Under the pieces are notes generated by a model. That model had not been told where the DNA came from. It did no database searches and saw nothing but the letters and a program-made list of their open reading frames with translations. Position numbers and translations under genes: made by a program. From NCBI RefSeq assembly GCF_004916895.1, contig NZ_SNTZ01000001.1:218263-282262 (forward strand): a stretch of DNA of 64,000 nt. The letters run 5' to 3'. Shown here piece after piece: positions 42,201 through 51,922 of the stretch. The DNA is from Flagellimonas alvinocaridis. GTDB taxonomy: Bacteria; Bacteroidota; Bacteroidia; Flavobacteriales; Flavobacteriaceae. Positions within the stretch are counted from its first letter, which is position 1. Every line of letters begins with the position of its first letter.

Positions 42201-42234
42201 AAATCGCAGTCTTTAGCAATAGGGCCTGCGATTT
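42201..42234 (+). terminator. Hairpin after the permease gene
   Basis: AAATCGCAG and CTGCGATTT (42201-42209, 42226-42234) pair perfectly around a 16-nt loop. A T-tract is lacking, so termination is plausible but not certain. Between here and 42408 nothing else is recognised. Confidence 0.5.
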
Positions 42235-42408
42235 CTGCATGAAAAAAGGTATGGCCTATTCAAACTTTTCACTTGAGTGCCAATTAATAAAGCCAAATAA
42301 CATCCTACCAAAACAGGATAACAAACGATTTATGCACCTTTAATAGCACATTAAAGGAGAATATATTCATATAGTATGGTTTATTGAATCCTTTGGAAGT
42401 AAAAAAAG

Positions 42409-42537
42409 TAGCCCCCGGCAAGAATCGAACTTTTCCCCCAGACCCCTTATTTTATTGGGGGTTCCACTTTTTTATTTTAAAATGTTGACGATTTCTGAAC
42501 TTTTGTGATTGATTTATCTTTCGCAACATCAAATACA
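42409..42537 (-). repeat. Flanking repeat, left copy, with tRNA-3'-end-like segment
   Basis: Read on the minus strand, this block ends in GTTCGATTCTTGCC plus GGGGGCTA, which looks like the T-loop and acceptor 3' strand of a tRNA, but no full tRNA is present. The whole block is about 85% identical by eye to 59517-59645 in the same orientation. It contains a CCCCCA/TGGGGG hairpin. It sits directly 3' of the PafA-like gene. A possible left attachment site of a 17-kb island. Confidence 0.65.
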
Positions 42538-42660
42538 AACTAATCTCTGCATCCATATTCATTGTAATCAAGAGATGCAACGGCGACATAAATATCCATA
42601 TGAGCATGCTATAATAAATTGAAATTATAGAACTCGTAAACATGTGAAGGTTTGACCTAA

Positions 42661-44310
42661 CTATTTGAACAATTCCTCAATTGGTTTCACATCTGAAGCG
42701 TTGGGCAAGGGAATATCCAAGAGCATTGACAATGTTGGTGCTATTTGTGTAATAGTATGTGGAGCAACACTCAATCCTTTACTTACTCCCCATCCATACC
42801 ATAGCATAGGAACATGAGTATCTGGGGTATAGGCGGTTCCATGGGTGGTTCCATAATCTCTTTGGTCCATCCATCCCGGGAGAGAATGTAGCAGTATATC
42901 CCCTGAATTTTTGGAATTGTATGCATTGCGCACAAACTCTCCAATAGCACTATTTCCCAAATTCCAATCATGCAAGGCAGGCACAAAGACCTCTTTGATG
43001 TTGTTTGCCCCTTCCAGATATAGGGCCGCTTTTCCAAGAAGTTCCCTGTTGGTCCTTATTTCTAAGGATAAATAAACTTGGGTATTATCAATGAATGAGA
43101 CACAATTCTCAAAACCCGATTCTTTGGAAAGATATTCATTGAGTTCCTGTCCCAATTTTTTAGGATCATAACTCCTACCAGGAAGCTGTTTTTGTTCCAA
43201 GAAACCGGGATGATCGCTAGCGGCATGATCGGCCGTAAGGAAAATCAAATAGTTCCCCTCGCCCAAGGTCCTATCCAAATGAGCAAGTAATCTGGCAAGT
43301 TCCCTATCCAACCGCACATAAGTATCTTCCAGTTCTTTGGAACGAATCCCAAAATAATGGCCCACATAGTCAGTACTTGAGTAACTCAATGCAAGAAAAT
43401 CTATATCATCTCCTTTCCCCAATTCTTCTCCTTCAATAGTGGCCATGGCCATTTCCGTCACTATAGTATTTCCAAAGGGTACTTCTGTGAGCATGGCAAA
43501 ATCGCCATTTTGCTTTCTCAGCTTTTTCAAATTATAAGGAAAAACACTTTCTTCATTTCCCTTATAGATTTTTTCAAAGGGGGAGTCATCGGGATTGCTG
43601 TTCCGATAGCGTTCCATTGGCAAAAAAGGAGCCCATGTTTCGTTCAATAGGGAATCGGACAACTTCCTTTGGTTAAATGCAACAAGCCAATCCGGCAATT
43701 CCTTCCCATAATATGAACTACTGATGAAGTTACCGTTCCCTGAATGATACCAAAAGGCATGATCGGCCATATGGCCAGAAGGGAAAATGGCGGAGCGATC
43801 CTTTAGAGAAACCCCCACCACCTTGGACCTACCATTAGAGACAAGTTTAAGTTCATCAGTAATGGTATTGGCCATTAGATTCTTAGGAGATCTAGAATAG
43901 TTTTCTTTGTTATTGGAGTCCATGGTGACTGGGTCGTCTACAAGTGAAACCCCCATATCCTGGGCACAATAAACGGTTTTACCCTCTACACGGCTGAACC
44001 AATTGTTGTTTACGATACCGTGTCGGGCGGGCGTTGTCCCAGTATAAATGGAAGAGTGCCCCGCACCAGTAGTGGTAGGAATGTAGTTATAATGCATGTT
44101 CTTTACATTGAAACCTTCACTCATCAAGCGTTTAAAGCCATCCTCAGTAAAATTCTCTTGAAAACGGTATAGGTACTCAGCCCTCATTTGATCTACCACT
44201 ATACCCACGACCAATTTTGGTCTGGGTTGTTGTGCGGATGCCATGCCCAGAAAGCATATAGATAGGAAAAATACGTTAGACCAATTTATCAATCTGAGAA
44301 AAATTTTCAT
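42661..44310 (-). CDS. PafA-like alkaline phosphatase
   Basis: This 549-aa protein has a signal peptide ending near ASAQQ. It belongs to the alkaline phosphatase superfamily: D40 in VVGIVVDQMRAEYLYRF, the nucleophilic Thr at about 81 in IPTTTGAGHSSIYTGTTP, and TADHAASDHPG with late zinc ligands. The block GFKRLMSEGFNVKNMHYNY is close to PafA phosphomonoesterases of flavobacteria. It would release phosphate from glycerol phosphate or similar esters in the periplasm, supplying free glycerol to GlpF (inference from the locus). It is divergent from the DeoR-type regulator, with 308 nt between. Confidence 0.92.
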   Translation of the reverse strand: MKIFLRLINWSNVFFLSICFLGMASAQQPRPKLVVGIVVDQMRAEYLYRFQENFTEDGFKRLMSEGFNVKNMHYNYIPTTTGAGHSSIYTGTTPARHGIVNNNWFSRVEGKTVYCAQDMGVSLVDDPVTMDSNNKENYSRSPKNLMANTITDELKLVSNGRSKVVGVSLKDRSAIFPSGHMADHAFWYHSGNGNFISSSYYGKELPDWLVAFNQRKLSDSLLNETWAPFLPMERYRNSNPDDSPFEKIYKGNEESVFPYNLKKLRKQNGDFAMLTEVPFGNTIVTEMAMATIEGEELGKGDDIDFLALSYSSTDYVGHYFGIRSKELEDTYVRLDRELARLLAHLDRTLGEGNYLIFLTADHAASDHPGFLEQKQLPGRSYDPKKLGQELNEYLSKESGFENCVSFIDNTQVYLSLEIRTNRELLGKAALYLEGANNIKEVFVPALHDWNLGNSAIGEFVRNAYNSKNSGDILLHSLPGWMDQRDYGTTHGTAYTPDTHVPMLWYGWGVSKGLSVAPHTITQIAPTLSMLLDIPLPNASDVKPIEELFK

Positions 44311-44618
44311 TTGTTTGGATTTTATAAAATAAAATTGATTTGGGATTAATCGAGGAATTTCGAGCTTATTATATATGCTAATATACCACCTGCATCACTT
44401 TCAAACAATATCTTTTTGTTTCTTTTTGTTATTTTATAGACAATAATTCCGATTAAGGAAATCCAAAAGCTTTTCTCAAATAACTGAACACAAAACGCTT
44501 TTGTAGAAGAAAACACAAAATGATTGTAAGGCAGAACAGGAAGACATCGCATTTGTTCCAAAATTTATACCTTTAAGCCATTCAGTTATTTCTCAGACGC
44601 AAACTAACCATCCAGTAA
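44311..44618. other. Divergent intergenic region between pafA-like and glpR-like genes
   Basis: About 308 nt, AT-rich. A frame at 44346-44561 has no family resemblance and is regarded as chance. The region should contain the promoters of both genes and perhaps GlpR operators, but no clear TTTG/TAnnTTTG pair or palindrome stood out. Confidence 0.4.
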
Positions 44619-45380
44619 ATGAACACTGTAGAAAGACATAAACATATCCTTGAAAAAATTCAACAAGAGGGGCAGATAAAGGTTCAATATATCTGTGAGG
44701 CCATGGATATTTCACCGGTAACTGCAAGAAAGGATCTTAAGTTTTTGGAGGAAAAAGGTCTCGTCTATCGAGTGCATGGTGGAGCAACATTGATCAACCC
44801 ATATACCATTGACAAGCATGTCAACGAGAAGGAAAAAATTCATTACGATGAAAAAACCAAAATCGGAGCTGCTGCCGCAAAATTGATCACTCCCAACGAC
44901 TCCATCTTGATTGCTTCGGGAACAACTGTATTGGCCCTAGCCAAAAAAATAGTGCCACAAGAAAATTTAACGGTCATCACATCAGCACTGAATGTAGCAT
45001 TGGAACTGAACAACCATTTGGAAATAGAGGTGATACAATTGGGAGGAGTGCTCCGAAAACGATCTTCATCCGTTACAGGACTGTATGCCGAGTCTATTTT
45101 ACCAGATTTTTCATGCAGTAAATTTTACCTGGGCGTGGATGGCATTGACCTTGATTTTGGACTGACCACCGCCAATGTAATGGAGGCACACCTAAATAGG
45201 GAAATGATCAAGGTTTCCCAGAAAACCATTGTTCTGGCCGACTCCACCAAATTCAGCAAACGTGGCTTCGGCCGCATCTGTGGTTTTGAGCATATTGATG
45301 AGATCATCACCGATCACGGTATCTCCAAGTTTACCCAAAATGCCCTAGAAGAGTATGGAATAAAGGTGACCATCGTTTAA
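44619..45380 (+). CDS. DeoR/GlpR-family transcriptional regulator
   Basis: This 253-aa protein has an N-terminal DeoR HTH (RHKHILEKIQQEGQIKVQYICEAMDISPVTARKDLKFLEEKGLVYRVHGGA) and a C-terminal ribose-5-phosphate-isomerase-like sensor: IASGTTVLALAKKI, TSALNVALEL, VIQLGGVLRKRSSSVTG and IVLADSTKFSKRGFGRI. DeoR regulators respond to sugar or polyol phosphates; GlpR members sense glycerol-3-phosphate. Given the glpD-glpK-glpF operon 10 kb away in the same locus, control of that operon and of the SusCD operon is likely (inference). Confidence 0.9.
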   Translation: MNTVERHKHILEKIQQEGQIKVQYICEAMDISPVTARKDLKFLEEKGLVYRVHGGATLINPYTIDKHVNEKEKIHYDEKTKIGAAAAKLITPNDSILIASGTTVLALAKKIVPQENLTVITSALNVALELNNHLEIEVIQLGGVLRKRSSSVTGLYAESILPDFSCSKFYLGVDGIDLDFGLTTANVMEAHLNREMIKVSQKTIVLADSTKFSKRGFGRICGFEHIDEIITDHGISKFTQNALEEYGIKVTIV

Positions 45381-45486
45381 ATTTCATGAATAGTAAATGC
45401 AGCTGAGCAGGTTTTCAAATTTACAAAAATTCCCTTACTTGAGTTCCGATTAATTTCCTTATATTTCGATTTCTTTCTATAATTCG

Positions 45487-46173
45487 ATGAAAATGAGATT
45501 TCCCATTTCCAAAGTGATTCTATATACAACCTTTTTGAGTACCATGAGTGTTGCAGCACAAACTGATAAAATTAACAGGGATTACCGTCCCCGCACCTAT
45601 GATGTTCAAGTACGTCAATTTGAAATTTATCCAGACTCGACCAATGACATTATTTTTTTAGGCAACAGCATTACGGCTCGTGCCCAGTGGAATGAGCTCC
45701 TACGGCTTCCCCAAGCTAGGAATCGAGGGATTTCAGGGGATACCACTTTCGGTATCTTGGAACGCCTGGATGAAGTGACGAAAGGGCGGCCATCGCAAAT
45801 TTTCCTATTGATCGGCATTAACGATATTTCACGGAATTTCCCAGATGATGAGATTATACGAAATTACGAGACCATCATCACCCGCATACAAAAGGAATCA
45901 CCTAAAACCAGATTAGTGGTACAGACTATTCTCCCCGTCAACAGTAGTTTTGGTGAATATGAAAGACATTACAACAAGGATGAACACATAGTCAAAGTGA
46001 ATACAGGTATCAAGCGATTAGCTAAGAAGTATGAATTGACATTGATAGACCTTCATCCCTTGTTCTTGGACAGTTCAGGAAGTTTGAACGCCAAATATAC
46101 GGATGAGGGCCTGCATCTTAATGAAAAAGGGTATTTGTATTGGGCAGAAATCCTACATCCTTATTTGCACTAA
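45487..46173 (+). CDS. Exported SGNH/GDSL hydrolase
   Basis: This 228-aa protein has a signal peptide (MKMRFPISKVILYTTFLSTMSVAAQ). SGNH blocks: S61 in IFLGNSIT, G84 in GISGDTT, N112 in IGINDI, and H210 in TDEGLHLNEKGY. The residue three before the catalytic His is Glu207, with Asp206 beside it, a small departure from the usual DxxH. Family members cleave acyl esters, for example lysophospholipids or acetylated sugars. In this locus, deacylation of glycerolipids is a natural role (inference). It is convergent with the GDPD gene. Confidence 0.9.
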   Translation: MKMRFPISKVILYTTFLSTMSVAAQTDKINRDYRPRTYDVQVRQFEIYPDSTNDIIFLGNSITARAQWNELLRLPQARNRGISGDTTFGILERLDEVTKGRPSQIFLLIGINDISRNFPDDEIIRNYETIITRIQKESPKTRLVVQTILPVNSSFGEYERHYNKDEHIVKVNTGIKRLAKKYELTLIDLHPLFLDSSGSLNAKYTDEGLHLNEKGYLYWAEILHPYLH

Positions 46174-46214
46174 AAAGATGGGAATTCTACCCAAATTCAA
46201 ATCAGAATTGTGAA

Positions 46215-47024
46215 CTATTTTTGTGAAGACAAAAGGACAAAGAGCCTCTCGGGCTCATTGGTCGTTATAAAATCCACCTTTTTTTGAATCATGTCGATCA
46301 TATCTTCCTCCGTATTCACAGTCCACACATTGACAGTCATATTTTCCTTATGCGCCTCTTCAATCCATTCAGGATGCTTGCGATAAACCTTGATGTTGTA
46401 ATCGATACTGGTGTATCCCGATTTCTTGACCTCGGAAGGAGTCATGTCTCCATTAAGGTAAGCCACTTCTGACCCAGGTGCCAATTGACTGACCCGTACT
46501 CCAGCGTCAAAATCGAAGGTAATGTACTCTACGAGATCTTCCCCGCCAAGTTGCTTTACAAGGGCCACGGCTTTTTCGGTCAACAGCAAAGTATGCTCCT
46601 TGCCAGAGGGAGCTTTTTTAATTTCAAGTATTAACCGTGTTCTATCTTGCCTGAGCCCTTCCTTAAGGTAAGCTTCCAGAGTAGGTATTTTTTCTCCGTT
46701 TGGAAGAGAAGCCGATAATAGGTCAGTATAGTTGGTACGCTCAATGTCCATGCCCATAAAATCCGGGTCATGGTTTACCACCGGAATACTGTCCATGGTC
46801 ATATGGACATCAAACTCAGCACCATAACAACCCAATTCAATGGCATGTTTCAATGCCGCGATTGAGTTTTCAGGAAGCTCCTGCGTTTTCCAAGCCCCTC
46901 GATGTGCAATGACGCGGGTACTGGTGTCCATCTTTTCTGAACAGGAAAGGTTTGAGAACAGGAGGGGGAGTATTAAAAATACCCCCCGTCTTGCCAATTG
47001 AGAACAAATAACTGAAAAATTCAT
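46215..47024 (-). CDS. Glycerophosphodiester phosphodiesterase, lipoprotein
   Basis: This 269-aa protein has a lipobox-like LLFSNLSC (C28), so it is probably membrane-anchored. Catalytic residues of the GDPD TIM barrel are in place: H41 in IAHRGAW, PENS, E70 and D72 in GAEFDVHMTMDS, and H85 in VVNHD. Later blocks RLILEIKK and VNVWTVNTEEDM are also standard. It hydrolyses glycerophosphodiesters to glycerol-3-phosphate and an alcohol, probably outside the cytoplasm. No GlpT-type transporter is present, so the product may be dephosphorylated before uptake. It is 48 nt from the phosphoesterase gene. Confidence 0.93.
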   Translation of the reverse strand: MNFSVICSQLARRGVFLILPLLFSNLSCSEKMDTSTRVIAHRGAWKTQELPENSIAALKHAIELGCYGAEFDVHMTMDSIPVVNHDPDFMGMDIERTNYTDLLSASLPNGEKIPTLEAYLKEGLRQDRTRLILEIKKAPSGKEHTLLLTEKAVALVKQLGGEDLVEYITFDFDAGVRVSQLAPGSEVAYLNGDMTPSEVKKSGYTSIDYNIKVYRKHPEWIEEAHKENMTVNVWTVNTEEDMIDMIQKKVDFITTNEPERLFVLLSSQK

Positions 47025-47072
47025 AGTGATTATAGAAATGTCAATGATTTTATAAATGATACTGAATTAAGA

Positions 47073-49064
47073 TTAAGTTATGGCTGTTGAAAAAGCCTTG
47101 GGCCGCTGCATGCTCTCGGTATACACTCTTCCAAACCGGTCAGTCACCTTAATTTCCAATGTGGAATCTGGCGCCGATGCCGTTACCTTGAACAGATGGG
47201 CCGTTTCATTGGTTGCAAAAGAGCCCGTGGGTTGGGCCCCAACGTTCAATCTCTTGGCCTCATAGGAAATAATATGTAAGGGATCCATCATTTTGACCCG
47301 AGAGATATCCAGGAGCTGTCCATTCTCACTTACTTCAATCTGCCATTGTTCATCGTAGCCCCAAATATTGATCAAGACCTCGTTGTTGAGGTTGGGCAAG
47401 GCATATGGCCCGGCATATTGTTCCATATCCCCTTCCGAAGCGTTAGGAGCAAACTCGGCCGCTGTGATATGGACCGTGTTCAAATCGTAGGCCCGGAACT
47501 GATAATCAGTTTCAAAACCAATACTTTTATACTGCCACTGCATACTGGCGCCGTTGATTTCCCAAATTCCATATCCTCCTGGGCTACCATCCTTACAAAT
47601 GTGGTTCCCGGCATAGCCCTCACGACCTGTCCACCACCAAGTGGCACATATGGCCGCAGTATTGTGTTCCATAATACCAGGGTCTTCCTCCACCGTATAA
47701 TTGATATGGGTATGGCCCGTAAGAATGTGTACTGTTGAAAACTCCTGAAGGCAGGCCATAAGATCCGGTGCATTGTCCAATTTATAGGAATCGACCTGAT
47801 CCCCACTCCCGTCCAGTGAAGGATTGGCATACACAGGGGTATGGGTTGCAATGACAATAGGCGTGCTCTTATCCGTAATCATGGCCAAATCTTTTTTGAG
47901 CCATTCCAATTGCTCGGTAGCCAAACGCTCCCTATAATTACGACTTCCAACAGTTCCTTGTGACCCCCCTGTGTTTAAATATTCCACATCGTCGAGTACC
48001 ACATAATGGATTTGGCCCAGATTAAAAGAATAGTACGTTGGCCCCAAAATATTCCTGTAACGATCTTCCGCCAAACGATCATTGGCGAAGTAGGGATCAT
48101 AATCGTGGTTACCGATTACATTGAACACCGGGGAGTGTAACTGGTTCATGTATGGGATATAGTCGTTAAGACCAAAACCATTACTGTACCAATAAAGGTC
48201 CCAGGTCATATCCCCAAGAGTGAGGACATACACTTTGGTACCTGCCGCAGCATAAGAATCAATCATGGCATTTACATCAGGTAATACCATATTCTGGAAC
48301 TGCTCCAAATCGTTGTTTCGGTTGGCCAAGTGCCAGTCTGCCATGGTCAACACCACATGTTCCATATTATCGGCTTCTATCAATGAGAAATCATGCTGTT
48401 CCACCGTTTCAACGCTAGCACTAAGTCGTTTGAAGAATTGAGGAGCGTTACCATTGGTAGGCACCTCATAATTTCCAGGCACAGATATATACACAAATCC
48501 AGACTCCTTGCCAGAGGGCAGATAATAAATACCATCTTCATTGGTTGTGGTAACTTCATGACCATCGGAAACCACCACCCCGGCCACTCCAACTCCACTA
48601 CTGAAAACGACACCCTTGATGGTCATCCCTTCAATATCCGGCACATCAGAATCAGCCACTATGTTCAATTGAACCGACCCCATTGCCAAAGTTTCCCCAT
48701 TTCGGGATAGTACCAAACGGTAACCGCCAGAAGGAATTTCAGTCGGCAACACCAAAGTAACGGACGTTTCAGTTGTAGAGCCTATTGAGGACAAGAACTT
48801 TTTGGAGTCATCCGAGGTGGAAATCCATTCGATTTGGTCACCTGTCTTGAATCCTTTTCCATTTAGGATGAACTCACTCCCTGCCGAGGCATTGATAACC
48901 GGAGGTACGGAGACCCCGGTGATGCCCAAACCATTGTCCAGCGGAACGTCATTATTACCATCAGAACTGCAGGAAATTAATCCAAAAAAGGGAATATTGA
49001 AGGTGGTCACCGAGGCGAGGCCTCCGATACCTGTCTTCATAAATTTTCTACGGGTATGCTTCAT
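47073..49064 (-). CDS. Calcineurin-like phosphoesterase, Tat lipoprotein
   Basis: This 663-aa protein opens with MKHTRRKFMKTGIGG, a twin-arginine motif, then a lipobox (FFGLISC, C32). An N-terminal IPT/TIG-like segment (about 45-135) and a carboxypeptidase-regulatory/MetallophosN-like domain (about 145-225) precede the metallophosphatase core (about 235-450). That core has MADWH, LGDMTWD, VIGNHDYD, ATHTPVY and TGHTHINY. A C-terminal MetallophosC-like domain (about 470-655) follows. It would hydrolyse phosphate mono- or diesters. Adjacent GDPD and SusCD genes point to a shared substrate. Confidence 0.9.
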   Translation of the reverse strand: MKHTRRKFMKTGIGGLASVTTFNIPFFGLISCSSDGNNDVPLDNGLGITGVSVPPVINASAGSEFILNGKGFKTGDQIEWISTSDDSKKFLSSIGSTTETSVTLVLPTEIPSGGYRLVLSRNGETLAMGSVQLNIVADSDVPDIEGMTIKGVVFSSGVGVAGVVVSDGHEVTTTNEDGIYYLPSGKESGFVYISVPGNYEVPTNGNAPQFFKRLSASVETVEQHDFSLIEADNMEHVVLTMADWHLANRNNDLEQFQNMVLPDVNAMIDSYAAAGTKVYVLTLGDMTWDLYWYSNGFGLNDYIPYMNQLHSPVFNVIGNHDYDPYFANDRLAEDRYRNILGPTYYSFNLGQIHYVVLDDVEYLNTGGSQGTVGSRNYRERLATEQLEWLKKDLAMITDKSTPIVIATHTPVYANPSLDGSGDQVDSYKLDNAPDLMACLQEFSTVHILTGHTHINYTVEEDPGIMEHNTAAICATWWWTGREGYAGNHICKDGSPGGYGIWEINGASMQWQYKSIGFETDYQFRAYDLNTVHITAAEFAPNASEGDMEQYAGPYALPNLNNEVLINIWGYDEQWQIEVSENGQLLDISRVKMMDPLHIISYEAKRLNVGAQPTGSFATNETAHLFKVTASAPDSTLEIKVTDRFGRVYTESMQRPKAFSTAIT

Positions 49065-49073
49065 TGGACGTGC

Positions 49074-50303
49074 CTAGTTGATGATTTCTACTTTAATATC
49101 GTCAATAAAGATCCTGTTTTTGCCTGCCCCTACACCATTTAGGTCAAAAGCCCCGCCAAGAAAACGAACCTGGGTCTCAGAGGTAGCTCCTGTAATGGTA
49201 AAAGTGTAAGTGCTACTCTCGTCTTCCCAAATCAGGACACAATCTGGATCGGCTTCATAGTCAGGATAATTGCTTACGGTAAATGAAGGGACGCTAGTAG
49301 TCCCTGGACCTACAACCCCTACCACGAGATTATTATCATCCTGGGTCCCACCTGCCGTCTTATAAGGAACGGCTTTGAACGTCACCTGTACATTGGTCGG
49401 CCCATCGAGTTCCGCAAGGGGCGGGGAAATAAGATCGCCACCATAGTTGGTCTTACCCAATTTTACAAAACCGGTTCTGGCATAGACCACCATTTGGTTG
49501 TTCGTAAAGGTATTTTCGGTGCTTGTCCAACCACGGGACATTTCCTCATCAGTCCAGTTGTCCATTCTCGTTTCACCGGAAGTTGTATAGAAAATGGTGC
49601 TACCGTAGGTAAGCCAACTGAAGTCCTCTTCCAAGATAACATTGCCAGCTGACTGGGTTATCTCTACCTCTTCGGTAAGCCCATTGGTGGTTGATTGGAT
49701 GGTTAAAGTGGTACTTCGTTCCAAACCAGTATTTTTTTCTGCGTTCAAGACCAAAGAGTTATCGGTTTGTTCTACCCCGGTTATCCAACTTTCATCTCCC
49801 AATACATAGGTCCATTCCACATTGGTTTCCAGTGAAACGTTCACATCCCCTCCTGCAGATGGCACAGAAATACCATCTTCTCCATCAACAATGGTAATGT
49901 ATGGAACGTTGGCCTCCTGGTCGATTCTAAAAAGAACCGGTTGTTCTTCTCCACCAACCACAAATGCAAAGTTCACGGTCCGGCTTTCAAAAGAATCATT
50001 GGGATCCACATCAAAACTAAAAATACCATCTTCATCACCTTCATCAGGAAAGGCTTTTACCCAATCGACGCTCGACTGGGCCACCACTTTCCAATCCCTA
50101 TTGGAACGCACGACATATTTTTGACTAATACCTTCAACACTCACCGTCAGGGAAGTTGGGTCATCTTCGATCATAAAATAGGGGTCGCCTGTATTTCCAT
50201 CTCCATTGTCGTCATTACAGGATACAGCAACAAAGCAAGATATCATCAACGCCCAAAAGAACTTTGGATACGATTTTATTGTTAAAATTCCTTTACTATA
50301 CAT
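49074..50303 (-). CDS. BACON-domain surface lipoprotein
   Basis: This 409-aa protein has a lipobox (FVAVSC, C29). Two BACON domains are visible: SQKYVVRSNRDWKVVAQSSVDWVKAFPDEG with SRTVNFAFVVGGEEQPVLFRI, then VNVSLETNVEWTYVLGDESWITGVEQ. The C-terminal half (about 225-409) is a jelly-roll-like module resembling choice-of-anchor or DUF5689-type domains, ending GKNRIFIDDIKVEI. In SusCD loci, lipoproteins in this position bind substrate on the surface. It lies 44 nt after the SusD gene and 9 nt before the phosphoesterase gene, in one transcription unit. Confidence 0.82.
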   Translation of the reverse strand: MYSKGILTIKSYPKFFWALMISCFVAVSCNDDNGDGNTGDPYFMIEDDPTSLTVSVEGISQKYVVRSNRDWKVVAQSSVDWVKAFPDEGDEDGIFSFDVDPNDSFESRTVNFAFVVGGEEQPVLFRIDQEANVPYITIVDGEDGISVPSAGGDVNVSLETNVEWTYVLGDESWITGVEQTDNSLVLNAEKNTGLERSTTLTIQSTTNGLTEEVEITQSAGNVILEEDFSWLTYGSTIFYTTSGETRMDNWTDEEMSRGWTSTENTFTNNQMVVYARTGFVKLGKTNYGGDLISPPLAELDGPTNVQVTFKAVPYKTAGGTQDDNNLVVGVVGPGTTSVPSFTVSNYPDYEADPDCVLIWEDESSTYTFTITGATSETQVRFLGGAFDLNGVGAGKNRIFIDDIKVEIIN

Positions 50304-50347
50304 ATTCTTGAGATTTTTATCAAAATGTTTGGGTTTGGCTTCTTTGT

Positions 50348-51913
50348 TTATTCAATGGCTTCCTTGCTCCACCATACAGGGGTCTTCATATTGTTCTCCC
50401 CGCCCATGCGGCTAAGCGCCTCTTGAGCATTTTCCCCATTAGTGGCCATGGTCGTATTTGGATAGGCAAATCGAGTGGGTAGTATAAAATCGTTATATAT
50501 AGCCCCATCCCCTATTGTAAGCTCGGGGTAACCGGTGCGCCTGTATTCATGGTATGCCTCCATTCCCACCCAGAAAAGGGCAAGGAATTTTTGGTTGCCG
50601 ATAAGCTCTTCCTTATTGTCCAAACTATCCCATGCCGCTAGATCCGAAGCCAAGAAAGCAGAGATGTCCTCACTGGAAATGACCACAGGTGTTTCACTGT
50701 ATTGTCCCAAGGGAGCCCATTTTTCAATGGAAGCCGCAACTGCCGACTCATAATATTGACGCGCAGCGGATTCCCCTCCCGGAATCAACCCCTTTAAGGC
50801 AGCTTCCGCAAAGATGAACTGTACTTCGGCAAAATCCATGAAAAACCCAGGGGCATCGGCTCGGCAGAAAACCGCCGCATTGAGCCATGAGGTCCCCCTA
50901 TCCACATCACTCTGCTCAGATTCGGTGCATCCGGCCACAGTACCCTTCCACACAAGTGGAAGATTAGGGTCTGTATTTGGATTTTTCTTGCCATATATGG
51001 CCAGTCGAGGGTCTTCATAGATTTGTTCATCACTTTCATTGGTCAGGACGGTCATCTTGATGAGCTGCTCCGTAAGTTTTCTCCCTGAACTGGTAAAACT
51101 TCCTTCATTGGTATTATCAAATTGACTTCGATAAGGATCATTTCCCGAAAATACCACGGTCGCATTATCCTCATTGGACGTGAATACGGGGTATTTTGAT
51201 GGATTGTTCAACATCTCGGTCATTTTGTCTCCAGAGTTCATAGAGCTTCGTCCACTAACACGGTTAAGCAAGCGCAGGTAGAGGGAGTTATTGAATTTAC
51301 GCCACTGATCCATGGAACCACCATACATACCATCCAAAGAAGGTTTAATGAATATGGGATTTGTGGCATAGATGTTATTGGCTTCCTCTAGATCAGCAAA
51401 CATTTGTCGGTATACCTCTTCCTGCGAATCAAATCTAGGTTTCACTACCCCTTCTTCCGAGAGGGCCAAAAAGGCCTCGGAGTAGGGAATGTCCCCGAAC
51501 ATATCTGTCAAGTTTGATAGGTAAAGGACTTTTAATGTAATGGAAATGGCTTCCAACGAGGGGTCTTCCTGCTCAATGCTCAAATTATGCATATGCAAAG
51601 CATTATTGGCATATCTGGCATAAAAGTTCCAAACACTCTGCCAATTGGCATCACTGATAAAATAACGATGCTCCTGACGGGTAGTCCCGCCGGTGAAGGC
51701 AGTGAATTGGATAAGTTCGTTGTTCCAAAACCAAGTATAATTCTGCCAAGCATTGGCTCCGTTGTACAAAAGCGGTTCAAACATGCCGCTCGCCTGTATA
51801 TCCCCTACTATGGTTCTGTTGGGGTCTGTATTGGTTTCTTCAAAATTGTCGGTACATGCCCAGGTAAGTACCATGATTCCTATAATAAGTGCTATTTTTT
51901 TCAACGTTTTCAT
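50348..51913 (-). CDS. SusD/RagB-like surface lipoprotein (SusD-like_2)
   Basis: This 521-aa protein has a lipobox (VLTWAC, C20) and the SusD-like_2 opening NFEETNTDPNRT. The helical body contains TPR-like pairs such as LEAISITLKVLYLSNLTDMFGDIPYSEAF, and RKFNNSLYLRLLNRVSG; the late AEVQFIFAEAALKG and LFWVGMEAYHEYRRTGYPEL are typical. It lids the paired SusC channel and captures substrate. It follows susC by 9 nt. The co-encoded phosphodiesterases suggest the ligand is a glycerophosphate compound and not a neutral glycan (inference). Confidence 0.93.
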   Translation of the reverse strand: MKTLKKIALIIGIMVLTWACTDNFEETNTDPNRTIVGDIQASGMFEPLLYNGANAWQNYTWFWNNELIQFTAFTGGTTRQEHRYFISDANWQSVWNFYARYANNALHMHNLSIEQEDPSLEAISITLKVLYLSNLTDMFGDIPYSEAFLALSEEGVVKPRFDSQEEVYRQMFADLEEANNIYATNPIFIKPSLDGMYGGSMDQWRKFNNSLYLRLLNRVSGRSSMNSGDKMTEMLNNPSKYPVFTSNEDNATVVFSGNDPYRSQFDNTNEGSFTSSGRKLTEQLIKMTVLTNESDEQIYEDPRLAIYGKKNPNTDPNLPLVWKGTVAGCTESEQSDVDRGTSWLNAAVFCRADAPGFFMDFAEVQFIFAEAALKGLIPGGESAARQYYESAVAASIEKWAPLGQYSETPVVISSEDISAFLASDLAAWDSLDNKEELIGNQKFLALFWVGMEAYHEYRRTGYPELTIGDGAIYNDFILPTRFAYPNTTMATNGENAQEALSRMGGENNMKTPVWWSKEAIE

Positions 51914-51922
51914 GCTTTATGG

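Noticed and set aside
42409..42440. A tRNA gene on the minus strand
   Set aside because: Only the T-loop and 3' acceptor-like segment are present; no anticodon or D arm can be drawn, and the T stem is imperfect.
44346..44561. 71-codon minus-strand frame between the pafA-like and glpR-like genes
   Set aside because: No signal peptide, domain or plausible composition; it lies in a divergent promoter region.
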